Both the position numbers and the translations under genes were made by a program. From NCBI GenBank assembly GCA_027186245.1, contig CP114497.1:503501-567500 (forward strand): a stretch of 64,000 bases of DNA. The letters run 5' to 3'. Below, one piece after another: positions 12,207-24,152 of this stretch; within the stretch, counting starts at the first letter, position 1; the number at the start of each line of letters is the position of its first letter. Below the pieces are notes generated by a model. It did not search any database and was not told where the DNA came from. It saw only the letters and a program-made list of their open reading frames with translations. This stretch comes from Coriaria nepalensis. Taxonomy: Eukaryota; Streptophyta; Magnoliopsida; Cucurbitales; Coriariaceae.

Positions 12207-14522
12207 ATGTCGAATTCAACTTCAGCATCAGCTGATGATCATCAACAAGCTGCAACAAGTGCTTCTAATTATGGAACCGACGATAATAACTTTCTTCCAC
12301 AGTACAATTTTTCTACTTCTCTACCTCAAACAAGTTCTGACAATCTTCATCACCATCAACCTCCATTAAAGAAGAAGAGAAACCTTCCAGGAAACCCAGG
12401 TTAGTTAATTCTAAACCAGAAAGAAACAAATAAAGATACTTTTTTGTTTTTTTGGTTTTTTTCTTCATATTTTATTTTGTCTTACAACTATCTAATACTA
12501 ATTTGTAAGCAGACCCAGAAGCAGAGGTGATAGCTTTATCACCTAAAACACTTCAAACAACGAACAGATTCATATGTGAGATCTGCAACAAGGGTTTTCC
12601 AAGAGACCAGAATCTACAGCTTCATAGAAGAGGGCACAATCTGCCATGGAAATTGAAGCAGAGAGCAAGCAAAGAGGTGAGGAAGAAGGTTTACGTTTGT
12701 CCAGAAGTAGGCTGTGTTCATCACGATCCTTCTAGAGCGTTAGGGGACTTGACTGGGATTAAGAAACACTTTTTCAGAAAGCACGGTGAGAAGAAGTGGA
12801 AATGTGACAAGTGCTCTAAGAAGTACGCGGTTCAATCTGATTGGAAAGCACATTCTAAAACATGTGGCACTAGAGAGTATAGATGTGACTGTGGAACTCT
12901 CTTCTCTAGGTAAGTAAGCAATTTATTACTTAATTTAGCTTTATTTATTGCCTTGTTTCTTGGAAATTAATGATGTTTAATTCATTTGTCTTAACACCTG
13001 ATGATGCATGATGTCTTTAGGTAATAGAATTTTGATGTCACACTCATCTGCATAATGCATTGATTGCAAATTTCCAAGGAAATTTGCAAATTTGGTATCA
13101 ATTCTGGTCTAAATTGTGATTTGGGTCTTCATCTATCTGTCTAAAACTTACATTTATCTTACAGTCAAGTCATAGTACGAGTAATGCAGATGTTAGTTTC
13201 AAACTTTTTGACAAACTCAATGCTAAGAGCTAGCCATCTTCAAGAGTGATCCTAAGTTAGTGATTAGGGCACACTTAAGCTCGGGATTTGTGCTAATTAC
13301 CTTTTTCAAAAACTGGTCTCATTCTCATGTATACAAACTTTGATATGGTGTAAAAGTAATACATGTTTGTCAGAATGAAGTTTTGTTTTGACATGTTTGT
13401 CTTTGATGGATTCTTTTCCATGTTTTTGTGTGTTCTGTTTATTTAATATGCGTTTTGTTTGTTTGCAGGAGGGATAGTTTCATAACTCATAGAGCATTCT
13501 GCGATGCATTGGCAGAGGAGAGTGCGAGAGCCACAACAAGCACTACTACCTCCTGCATGATCACTTCTTCTTCTTCAAACCCATTACTTCTCTCCACCTC
13601 TTCTTCATCACTAAATCTGCCTCATCATCAGTTTCTTAGTCCCAGCCATGATCATCAGCATCAGCATCATCATCAAAACCCATTTCCCATGAAGAAAGAA
13701 CAGCAACAACAAGATCATAGCAATCAGCTCATACCACCATGGCTAGTCGATCACAGTCTTCTTCCCTCATCAACCTATTCGATTTTCTCCACCTCCACCA
13801 CCGCCGCTGCCACTGCTACTACCAGTAGCAAAGGATTAATACATCAAAAACAAAACCCTAACCCTAATCACATGGGTCCCACAATCATTGATAATAACTA
13901 CCAAATACAGCAGCAGGCTGCAGCCATGTCTCTGATGAATAATCATAGCAATATGAATATGATGATCTCCCCACACATATCAGCCACTGCCTTGTTGCAG
14001 AAAGCAGCTCAAATGGGTGCAACACTTAGTGCCACGTCAGCCTCCTCTCAAGCCCCCATCTTGACCAGCAGCAGCAGCACCACTACTACTACGAACATCT
14101 CCTCATCACGCGATCATCATCAGTCATCTTCTTCAGCTCACGTTCCAGCGTCAAACTCCGCTAGAACTGCTTCTGGACTTCTTAGTTACAATGAGATGAT
14201 GATGATGAATTCTGGGTTGATGATGGGTCCTACTAGCTCTCATCACGAACCTTCTTCTTTCGAGCAAGCTTTGCATAGTAGTATTACTGTTGGCGGGAAT
14301 TATGAAGGTATGACGAGAGATTTTTTGGGGCTTAGACCTCTCTCTCACACTGATATTCTCACCATTAATGCTGCTTTTGGTAACTGCCTTAATACTGGTA
14401 ACAATAATGACAGTGGTACTAGTATGAATTCACAGATCAGTAGTACCACTCATCATCAGGTTAATGATGATCATGATCATGATCCAACCCATAAATCAGC
14501 ATGGCAAGACAGTAAATTTTGA
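12207..14522 (+). CDS. INDETERMINATE DOMAIN (IDD) C2H2 zinc-finger transcription factor
   Basis: Three exons (12207-12399, 12513-12909, 13469-14522) encode 547 aa, normal for the family. Seen: Ser/Asn-rich N-terminus; nuclear localisation-like KKKR before the domain (about residue 57); the INDETERMINATE domain with four fingers, starting at FICEICNKGFPRDQNLQLHR (about 84) and followed by YVCPEVGC..H..H, WKCDKCSKKY and the YRCDCGTLFSR finger, which is split by intron 2. The C-terminus is low-complexity His/Ser/Gln-rich and holds the two IDD signature motifs, ATALLQKAAQMGAT (about residue 370) and TRDFLGL (about residue 470). These proteins act in the nucleus in root patterning, gibberellin/DELLA and sugar responses; the exact subclade cannot be set by eye. 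Confidence 0.95.
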
Positions 14523-14573
14523 CACACATATATATATATGGACATGATAATGGGTAGCAGTAGCTCATAATGT

Positions 14574-14604
<31 letters not shown>
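14574..14604. repeat. (TA)n microsatellite in IDD 3'UTR
   Basis: About 15 TA units starting some 50 bases after the IDD stop codon, so probably in the 3'UTR. Confidence 0.85.
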
Positions 14605-16342
14605 TTTTCCCGGAAGCTTTCCCGAAGGGATTGACAATGACATTTTTGTTTAACTTATGTTTATTCATTTGTCTTAATGTTTTTTTATGTGTCCATAGTT
14701 ATTTTTCACTTGTTTTATTTAATTATTTATTTAATTAATTAATTAATTTGTTTGTTTATTTATTTATTTATAATTCTGTTTGATTTTTGATGATCATGAT
14801 ACTATGAATATACGAATATTCGGCCAAATTACATACATATATTTTCGGTTATATGCAAGGATTTTGTAAGTTAACCTAATCCGTACCATTTTTATATTAA
14901 TTTTTTACTATTTAAAAATATCAAAAAATTTTAAAATAATTTATGCTCTCACTATCATTTATGCTCATTTGACTGTAAACATATAATATAAAATAATTAA
15001 TATAAATAAATAAATAAAAGAGATGTGTCTCGCCGGACGGCCGGCCGGGTTGTACGTGGCGTATCACTTTATACATACATTATATATATATATTTTGGTA
15101 TTCGCTTTCTTACACGATGACTTTATAATGATGAAAGGTATGATTAGGCCATGATCATCAAAATTAAGAGTAAAAAGGTCCTTCATTGAGTGAATTATAA
15201 CTATTGTTTAAGGTACATTCCCTATCTTAAGGACCCTAACATGAGGCATTTCACACTTGTTTAGGGCAGGAGAGAGAGAGAGAGTGTGTGTGTGTGTAGT
15301 GGGCTGCTCCTGCTAGGCTAGCTAGCCTGCCACCTGATGTAACATTGTACAGTTTTCTGAAACCCGTGCTCATTGTCTAATTCTTTTATTTTTCTATTTC
15401 CTCGAAAAGGTCATGCTTTTTGTTGTCCTCGATGCCCTTTTTTTCTTCTTCCTTGTCTCCACCTCGAGTTTCATCATAATAATCATATTACTGCTTCATA
15501 TACATGATATTGATCCTAATTTATAACAACATTATATGCAATCTTAGTAAGAGGGGGAAGGTTTAAGGATTTTTCCGGATTTGTTCGAGGAACTCTAGAT
15601 GCCTTCGGAGTAAATGATCGTCAACAACAGTGTTCTAATGTGTTTGTAGACTCTGTGGAAGAAACATGAAGGTTCGTCCTAAAAGTATTTCTCATCGAAT
15701 TCGTCTTTAAACTTTTGGCTAAGAAAGAATGACAACTTTTACTTTTAAACTTTTAACATAACACTCAAGACTTGATCCATTTTCTTACCGATCGAGAGGT
15801 AAAAGAAAAGAAAAAAAAAAGGAAAAAGCATATTGAGTTGACTTGTAATTGCGAATATTACCAAAACAATTCCTGTCTTGTACATGTGATGATGTGACAT
15901 GTTGTTTAATAATTCAACCTTTTTTCTTTGACCTACAATTTTCAAAAACCAAGACCACAAAATAAAGCAAGATTCGTTTCCTTGTTAATCAGACATCACC
16001 AGCTTAGCTACCTCTGGTCTATGTCTATGTTACTGTGTACATTTTTTTTTTCTGGGTACCAACCTTACCTACCTTTCTTTCTTCATATCATATGATATAC
16101 GCATTGTCACATTTGTCAATACATACATATATATACATATAGTATCCATATAGTATACTAATGTTTCATTAACATCTAAATGGGTTGGTTCTACATTTCC
16201 TCACCCTCCAATTATTTTCCATTTCTAACTTTCCACCAAAACAAGTGAAAAGCTCTTGAAATGAGCTTCAGTTGATGAATCCACCATCAAAACAAAACAG
16301 AAAAAAGAAAAAAGAAAAAAGAAAGAAGAAAAGTGGAATTAG
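14605..16342. other. Spacer between IDD gene and the small Ala-rich gene
   Basis: AT-rich, with an (AG)n(TG)n compound repeat around 15270-15297 and a short GC-rich patch (about 15028-15050, GCCGGACGGCCGGCCGG) that is self-complementary. No coding exon recognised. It holds the 3' ends of both converging genes. Confidence 0.45.
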
Positions 16343-16546
16343 TTATTTAGAAGAAGGCATTTTGTGATCGTCCTTCTCGTCTTGTTTAGTTCCGGCAACA
16401 GCTGCAGTTGCTGCTGCTGTCATGGCGGCTGCCGCCACACCCAACTTAACACCACCTGCTGCCTTCATTGCACCCGCTATTTTAGCAAAGGCTGCTATTC
16501 CCCCCACAAGCATGGCCCTTAGTGCCACTGTTGGTTTTACCGTCAT
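16343..16546 (-). CDS. Small Ala-rich membrane-like protein, 67 aa, function unknown
   Basis: A complete 67-aa frame beginning MTVKPTVALRAMLVGG. The middle (about residues 8-52) is Ala/Gly/Val-rich and could form one or two hydrophobic helices; the C-terminus is charged (KQDEKDDHK) and ends in Lys. I think similar short proteins exist in other eudicots but cannot name a family. Gene structure supports it: a good acceptor (AACTTTCAG) sits 27 bases upstream of the ATG, and a donor (CCTCCAG/GTTAGTT) lies at 17841-17839, implying a 1.27-kb 5'UTR intron with a non-coding first exon near 17842-18000. It would be missed by length filters. Alternatives are a chance frame or a noncoding RNA. Confidence 0.6.
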   Translation of the reverse strand: MTVKPTVALRAMLVGGIAAFAKIAGAMKAAGGVKLGVAAAAMTAAATAAVAGTKQDEKDDHKMPSSK

Positions 16547-16573
16547 TTTTTCCTTCTTTTTCTAAAATTGTTC

Positions 16574-17840
16574 CTGAAAGTTTGAACATTGTTAAACTGA
16601 GAGAGAGGGTAGCTTAAGATGATGTTAACTAATGTATCAAAAATTGTCAATATTCTTGATGATGTTATAGCGTTTGGTCTTAGTATGTATTCAAACATAT
16701 TGAAGTGCCAGAATGAGGGAAGAATAGATACCGAGCTGTAAGCTGATTATCAACGTATATCAAGCCAAACTTGTCTTAATCAAGATAAGTGAAGAAACCA
16801 TTAAACAGCTGCAAGACACAAGAGTAGAAAGTAAAACAAAATTTCCACTAGGGAGAAGAGATCCACATTTTCTAGGCCCATTATTTTCGTTATCAACGCA
16901 TTCATGAATTTCAATTACAGGTACACTACTGGAGAAAGAACTCGCCTATTCGTCCTCCAAACATTGTAAAAGATAAGCCCGTTCTTAAACCCAAATGCTA
17001 CTCACTCAAATCTAATATATAGGATTCCACTTCTGTCACCTAAATCTTTCAGAAAGTATGCCAAGTGACCTTCAATTTCACTAAAAAATCCGAATGAATA
17101 ATGATGTGGAAAAAAAAAAAAAAAAAAAAAGCAAAAATGGTTGCACCCGGCATCGAGATAGAAATGCAGAATCTAATTGAAACACTAAATGGCTCCTAAA
17201 ATTGGTATTAAGGTTCGCCCTTTCCTCAATTGTGGTCGCTCCTTAAACAATAACACGGGGCCTATCAAAACACATACTCGATCCATTGCATAAACCACTA
17301 TACATACTGTAAAATAAATTAATTAATTTAAACAAATTAATTTTTTTTTTTTTTTTAAATCTTGCAAGTGCTAAATACCATAAGCCCTGTTTTCGGCCTC
17401 CAAAATGGGGCATACAAATAGCAAAATTGATTTAGACCATACTATAAGAACAAAAGCAACGGACTTTGCTGATTCAATTCATTAATGAAATGCAAAAAAT
17501 CACAAAAAATTGAGACACGAACCTAAGTGTGTATCAATAAGCTATTCATTCCAACCAATCTCATGTAAAACAACAGGCCAAATGCCAATCGAGCTATCAT
17601 AGTAAGATCAATCAGATTGAGAAAGAATCACCAAATAGATTCCAACCCCATTTCACTATCTAGTGCATTTTTATTTTTACAGAATTTGCTTGTCCGGAAT
17701 CAGGTAAAATTCCAATCAATCGACCAAATTCAAACACAAATTTTTCACACCCAGCTATTAATTTCGATCAATTTAAGTGATAATGAACACAATCGCAGGA
17801 AAGCAAGGAGTGTGATAGGTTTGTGATTGAAGGAACTAAC
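16574..17840 (-). other. Predicted 5'UTR intron of the 67-aa gene
   Basis: Bounded by GT at 17840-17839 and AG at 16575-16574 on the minus strand. It contains A22 near 17110-17131 and T-rich runs. No coding exon recognised inside. Long leader introns often raise expression in plants. Confidence 0.45.
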
Positions 17841-17999
17841 CTGGAGGAGAAAATTGTTTGAGAAACTGGATCTTTCTCCGAGAAAGAAATGGAAACTGTA
17901 CTTAGAATTAAAAGAAGCGGGAAATCGTACGCGTTAAAAGAAAGGTTTTGCTAATAATTCCTTCTTCCCTGTCTTTCGGAACAAGAATCTGAGGTCTCA

Positions 18000-19358
18000 G
18001 ATTGTCTTTGTTCTAGAACCCCAAAATGTTGTCCGAAGAACTTTTATTCCCCTTTTACGATCTGTTTGATTGAAAGGAGAGATGGGAACTTGTTTAAGAA
18101 AGGAGATTAAGATTATGTTTGGTGGAAGGGACAAAAAGGAAGAGAGTTTCATTAAAAAAAAAACTATCCAAATAATAATTAAAAAAAAAAAAAACTTTCC
18201 GTACATTTATAAAATAAATATCCAAACACTTAAAATAAATTTTAAGATTCATTCCCTCTCCCTTTCCTTACTGAAATTTTCTTTCCCTATTTTCCTTCGA
18301 ACCAAACATACTTAGGCGCTAAAAGTATATATGGCGGGTAGAAACATCATCGGTCGAGTTATGTCATTATCCAAATGGGCTTATAAATTAGAAAAAGCCC
18401 ACAGAAGCCCATTTTTACAACATGATTGTTGATTCAATGAATCAAATATTAAAATAACATTTTGGTCAATGATAAATGTCACGTTTGTAAATGTGATATA
18501 TTTAATATGTCACGTGTTTCGATTATTTTTATTTCATATTTCTTATATTTTTAAATGATATTAAAAAAATTTGAATCTTTTTTTATAGAATTATGCTAGT
18601 AATTTTTTTCCCCATAGTATTAGATTTTTTGCTTAAGCATCTAAATACATCATATATAATATGAGTAAATCTAGAAGTATACATGTGACTTGAATTTAAA
18701 TAATTTTTGTAACTAATTTAAATATACTAAATATGTAATTAATTTAATATATATTAAACTTATAAATTTTAAGTGATCGATTTGATTTTCGATCGAATGA
18801 ATCAGATAATCAATTGATTTGATATATACTAAGTAAATCACATTCTTTTGTGACGGTGGGAATTCAAATCATCCCAATATCTCAATCTGATTCACTAATG
18901 TAAGAAATCTCTAAATTTTTTTCTTGAATTCATGAGTTGATTAATACATGTATAATTATCGGTCTTAGATATCATAAAACATTATACGGTCTTAGGTATC
19001 ATAATACCTAATAGAATCATCTCTCTCTCTTTCTCTCTCATATCCATCTGTTTCTCCTCGCATCTCTCTCCATCTCCCATTCCTTTCCGCCGTATCTCTC
19101 TCCTCCACCTCCTACCTTAATTATGCCGAGAAAATCCGGGAGATAAAACCGACCTGACAAAAGAGAAACAATATTGCCCATCATCATCATCATCTCCGGA
19201 AAAAAAAAAATAAAAAATTGCATGCAGATAAATTAAAATAAATGCAGCAACAATCCCTCCCCCGCCGGCAACGCAGTCGATCTCTCCATACCAACAAACT
19301 CTCCCAAATCATCCTCCCTCCCCAATTATATAAATTCAAGAAAAACATAACCCAAATC
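18000..19358. promoter_or_regulatory. Divergent promoter region: 67-aa gene (-) and LOB-domain gene (+)
   Basis: AT-rich. Around 18374-18413 AAATGGGCTT and AAGCCCATTT form an inverted pair of site II-like TGGGC elements. A TATA word (TTATATAAAT) is at 19326-19335, and CT-rich sequence sits at 19019-19110. An in-frame upstream ATG of the LOB gene is at 19242. Confidence 0.45.
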
Positions 19359-20198
19359 ATGTCCAAAACTCCAATCAATCAAAACCCTAGCAGCAATAAT
19401 AGTATTAATACTACTATCAGACACGTCGGAAACGGATCTTCTTCTTCTTCCCCTTCAACGACGAGCCAAGCATGCGCCGCCTGTAAATACCAACGCAGGA
19501 AGTGCGCTCCGGACTGCATTCTCGCTCCTTACTTCCCTCACCATCGCCAACGCCAGTTTCAAAACGCGCACAAGCTGTTCGGCGTCAGCAACATTACGAA
19601 GATTTTGAAAACCCTAGACCCTTTTCAGAAGGAAGAAGCCATGAGGACTATCATCTTTCAATCCGACGTTAGAGCGACGGATCCCGTCGGCGGTTGTTAT
19701 AGAATTATACGTGATCTTCAACGTCAGATTGATTACAGCAACGCCGAGCTCGACATTGTTCTTCACCAGCTTGCCATTTGCAAATCCCAGGCCCAACAGC
19801 AGGAACAGAATGATCATCTTCATCCCCATGATCATGAGGAGGAGGATCATTCGCATGTTCTATCGCAGCAGTATCATCAGTATTTGCAGCAGCAGCAACA
19901 GCATCCATTTCAACCGGAACCGTACGTTCAGATTGACCAGAATCATGATCATGATCAGATCGTCCATCATGACTTGCAGGAAGATTTAAGCAGTTTTTGG
20001 CGCATGCAGCAATCGTTGCAGTCTTCTTCTTCGATTTCGTCTACTACGTTGCATGCCAAGGAAAGTTTGTTACCTGCGGCCTGTTCTAGTATTGAAGGAT
20101 ATGAGCTTGATCATCCTCCTCCACCTCCTCCCCCTCCTCATCATGATCAGCAGAAAGAGTTAGCTCTTCATGAAAGAAGGTCTGTTTACGTACCCTAA
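19359..20198 (+). CDS. LOB-domain (LBD/ASL) class I transcription factor
   Basis: Single-exon gene, 279 aa from the chosen ATG. Seen: the zinc-binding C-X2-C-X6-C-X3-C block (ACAACKYQRRKC..DC, residues 39-53), then YFP and the GAS-type block with FGVSNITKIL (about 73-82), a conserved segment around DPVGGCYRIIRDLQRQI (residues 120-136), and a leucine-repeat-like helix after it. The C-terminus is low complexity (Gln/His) with a poly-Pro run near residue 253. LBD proteins are plant-specific DNA-binding factors of lateral organ and pollen development; the sequence suggests the LBD22/LBD27-like group but this is a judgement by eye. The frame extends upstream to an ATG at 19242 (318 aa), but that segment looks like leader and contains a TATA-like word, so 19359 is preferred. 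Confidence 0.9.
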   Translation: MSKTPINQNPSSNNSINTTIRHVGNGSSSSSPSTTSQACAACKYQRRKCAPDCILAPYFPHHRQRQFQNAHKLFGVSNITKILKTLDPFQKEEAMRTIIFQSDVRATDPVGGCYRIIRDLQRQIDYSNAELDIVLHQLAICKSQAQQQEQNDHLHPHDHEEEDHSHVLSQQYHQYLQQQQQHPFQPEPYVQIDQNHDHDQIVHHDLQEDLSSFWRMQQSLQSSSSISSTTLHAKESLLPAACSSIEGYELDHPPPPPPPPHHDQQKELALHERRSVYVP

Positions 20199-20711
20199 TT
20201 ATAAGATCATATTATGCATGCATCCGTTCTTCGTTTCGATCATATTCAATTTTAAACTGGGGAAATGCAGTGAGGGATCATCATCAATCACAAAAAGTAG
20301 ATGATTCAATGAAAGTATGCATGAGAGGGAAACAAGGAAGAAGATGACTTCATCAAGCATGGAGCTGTTCCAGTACATTTGTTTTTTCTTTTGTTCAAAT
20401 TAGTTATTAGACTTTTAGTCAACAGGATTCATGTAGAATTAAACCAGTTAATTATAATTTGTCAAGAAAATTCTTTCTAGTCTATCATATATTCACGTTG
20501 CTCAACAACAATTTCTGCCCTTCCCTAATCCATGTATTAAATTCAGAAACCAAGAGAGAAGTCTTGTACAAAAATGTTTAATTGGCATGTTCCCTCCATA
20601 AATGAATTAAAAATATACTAAATTGATTAACACCCTAATCGACGGTTCTTCTAAAACTCGAGAATCATTGTGTGATTGTAACTCGAAAGATTCCGAGAGG
20701 ATGACTTGAGT
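20199..20711. other. Converging 3' ends of LOB-domain and CPN60 genes
   Basis: Contains both 3'UTRs. AT-rich, no coding exon seen. Confidence 0.5.
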
Positions 20712-23700
20712 CTAGAATCCCATATCATCCATGGCAGGCATACGATTGGGAAGTTTGTTCTTGTCGTTTGGTTCGTCTAAAACCGCGGCTTCAGTTGTTG
20801 TCAAAAGCAATGAGACACTGGAATCCAGAAGCAGAACAATAGCTTTAGTTCACAATGGAATACATTACAACATTCTCCCTGTAGTATGATACTTTGAAAA
20901 ATGTAAATAAAAACATATATGTACCTAGCTGCATCTACTAAAGCAGTTCTGACGACTTTTAAAGGATCTATGATTCCAGCCTTGACCATGTTAACATATT
21001 CACCTGCTTTGATCAAGCATGCATATTTCATATACTAAGAATCAATTTGGAGAAAGAGAGCATTTACTGACTAAAGAGGGACATTACCTTTAGCAGCATC
21101 ATACCCAAAATTACTATCATCCTGTTCTAGCAATTTTCCGAGAATCAAAGAGCCGTCAAAGCCAGCATTTGAAACTATTGTAGACGTAGGTGCCTATGGA
21201 AAACAACAATTTGATGCTATTAAGGAAAGAATGAATTAATGGACAAATAACCCAAGCTCCCAAAGAAATATTTGAGAAACTAAAAACCTTGAGAGCATTT
21301 TGTATTATTTGAACGCCTCTTTTCTCATCATCGTTATCAGTAGGAAGGTTCTCCAGAACTTTTGTAGCGTGCAATAGAGCAACTCCACCACCTAGAGTAA
21401 ACAATCATCTCTTCCAATTACACAGGGAAAGGATCTGAAGCTCTTTCAGACCAATGAATTTATAATATATAAATATATATATATATAAAATTAGAAACTT
21501 ACCCGGAAGAATACCCTCTTCCACTGCTGCTCTTGTAGCATTAAGAGCATCTGTAACCCTGTCTTTCCTCTCTCCAACTTCAGCCTCGCTTGCCCCACCA
21601 ACCTGCAAGAGAGTGGATGTAATATAAGCTCATTGAGAATTAAGCAATTTAATTGTAGCCACAGAATGGTTATGGCTTACCTTGAAAACAGCTACACCGC
21701 CAGAAAGCTTTGATAGTCTTTCCTGTGCTTTCTCCTTGTCAAACATAGCAGGACTCTTCTCCATGGCTGTTCGTAGCTGTTTCACATTATGCATCAATAC
21801 TTTGGAACAAATCTTTGAAAAATAACAATGGAATAGTTTGAATCTACTAAATGGATCTATACTATCAGTTATTACAGACCTGTTCACATCGTTCTTGAAT
21901 GCGGTTCTTATCCCCTCCACCATGAAGAATGATTGCGTCATCAAGAGATACAGTGACCTGACAGCAAGAAGTTAGTCTCGACCTAACAACATGTTTCAAC
22001 AGCAAAAGCATGTAGTAGACTGGATGAGAACCTTTTTTGCAGTACCAAGCATCTCCTCTTGGACTTTATCAAGAGTTAATCCCTGATCTTCAGTGATGAC
22101 CTGTCATAAACAGAAGCGTACCTAACCAAATTCAAGCAAATATTTAAGAAAAAAAAAAATATTAAAAATAGGGGTTAAGAAAAAAACTGTTCTTACCTCT
22201 CCCCCAGTAAGAATGGCAAGATCTTCTAAATTCCCTCTTCTGTTTTCCCCAAAACCAGGAGCTTTAATAGCACAAACCTGACAATCCCCCAGAAAATCAT
22301 GAATGCATAACTAGTTGAAACTGATTCTAAAAATTATTTACTGTAAGCAGCTAGGGAATCACCTTAAGGCCAGCATGATGCTTGTTGAGTATAAGCATGG
22401 CAAGTGCATCACTCTCAACATCCTCGGCCACAACAAGAAGTGGTCTCTTTTTCTGCTCAGAACTCATCAGCCAGCAAAGCATTTATTTTTCAAAGATACT
22501 GAAAAGTAACTCACACACCATCATTTATGTTGAGATGGGGGAAAAGACATCTAATCAAGGTAAATACCTCTATTGCAAGCTCCAATATTTTCAATAGTGT
22601 ATTTATGTCAGAAATCTTCTTGTCATGAATGAGGATAAAGGGATATTCCAGCTCCTGTCATAACAAAAATTGCAACGTCTAATCGGAGGAACAAGTTCAT
22701 AGTACAAAATTACAGCAAACAGTAAGGGTAAGTATTTGGCTTACACATTTCTGAGTCTTCTGATTAGTAATAAAATAAGGAGATATGTAACCTCTGGCAA
22801 GCTTCATTCCTTCCACCACTTCCAATTCATTCTCCAAAGTATTCCCATCCTAGAGAGTTAATAGCTCATGACTAAGCTAGCTATAAAAGCAGTCTCGAGC
22901 TTAATGATCGGAGTTTTATCATGTTGAAAGTAAGGATACTCACAGAAACAGTAATGACTCCTTCCTTTCCAACCTTCTCCATTGCCCTTGCAATCAATTC
23001 TCCAATCTCACGCTCCCCATTTGCAGAAATTGTCGCAACCTATTTTAGTAAGGCACCGACAAAAGTATATGAATCAAAGATTAAAAGAGAGAGAGAGAGT
23101 GAGAGAGAGACTACGGAAAGAACCTACCTGTGTGATTTCTTCAGGAGTGCTTATCATGACTGCTTTACTTCTCAACTCGGTAATAACAGCATTCACTGCC
23201 TTATTAATACCACGACGCAGATCCATCACATTCACTCCAGCAGCTACTGACTTGCAACCCTCATTGAGAATTGCCTGAGTAAGTACAGTAGCACAAGTTG
23301 TCCCTACAACCAAACAAATCCAATATGTGGGCAAATTTGTGGTACAAAATATGTAATCCCTTGAAATGAGTCATGAAAAAAAAAATAATCAAGAAAATGT
23401 TACCATCCCCTGCAGCAGTATTAGTAGCACTTGCAACTTGCTTTACAAGATCTGCTCCAACATTTTTTGCTTTATCCTTGAATTTAATACTTTTGGCTAC
23501 AGTTACACCATCTTTTGTAACTTTCGGGTTTCCACGGCTCTTCTCAATAATTACATTCCGACCCTGAACCAATCAAACATGCATCAAATTCTTTTCAGTT
23601 TCGAATACCAAAGCTCAAAAATAGACTAAATGCAGAAATGAAAAATTCCAAGTGTAACCTTTGGTCCCATGGTGACTTTAACCGCTTCAGCAACCTCGGA

Positions 23701-24152
23701 AACACCTTGTAGCATAGCGGCACGGGCCCCAACCCCAAAAAAGATATCTTTTGCAGCATAATTTCTAGTGCTTATGACCAACCTATTGCATACCTTTCAT
23801 TTTAAACAAAAACCCAGTCAACCTACTGCTCAAATTTAGTTCTATATCAATCAAATTGATCCCAAAATAGAACTACGCAAGTGAGTAGATTACACAAACA
23901 AAGCTGATTTTTTTATTGAACCAACCAAACTAATCCATTTCTGAGAAATCCCCATTTCATATACAGTAGCTGAATTCAGACGAAGAGAAATGCGCTGGTC
24001 CAAAGTTTTCGTATAGAAAAGCTAGATAGATTCTAGAACAGTCGCACACATTTTCTTCCAATTTGCTTCCAATGCACAGATTGATTACTTACAAGTTTAA
24101 TAGAAGTAGAGGAGCTGGTCGATGAAGCTAGCTTCGAAACAATCCGATACAT
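20712..24152 (-). CDS. CPN60: Mitochondrial chaperonin CPN60 (HSP60), CPN60-like 2 type
   Basis: GroEL-type chaperonin folding proteins in the mitochondrial matrix with CPN10. Seventeen exons: 24152-24093, 23793-23659, 23563-23404, 23303-23128, 23039-22944, 22849-22745, 22654-22568, 22452-22363, 22277-22197, 22100-22032, 21957-21880, 21776-21681, 21602-21503, 21391-21288, 21193-21088, 21003-20925 and 20817-20712; 575 aa in one frame. Seen: basic, Ser-rich presequence ending near [47 protein letters not shown] segment ([12 protein letters not shown]); [21 protein letters not shown]-equivalent ([21 protein letters not shown]); [26 protein letters not shown]. The tail ends MPAMDDMGF without a Gly-Gly-Met repeat, as I recall for Arabidopsis At3g13860. 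All ATP-site elements appear present, so functional. Confidence 0.96.

Noticed and set aside
19614..19908. Minus-strand frames of 80 and 67 codons
   Set aside because: Shadows of the LOB-domain exon; low-complexity repeats of codons keep the other frames open.
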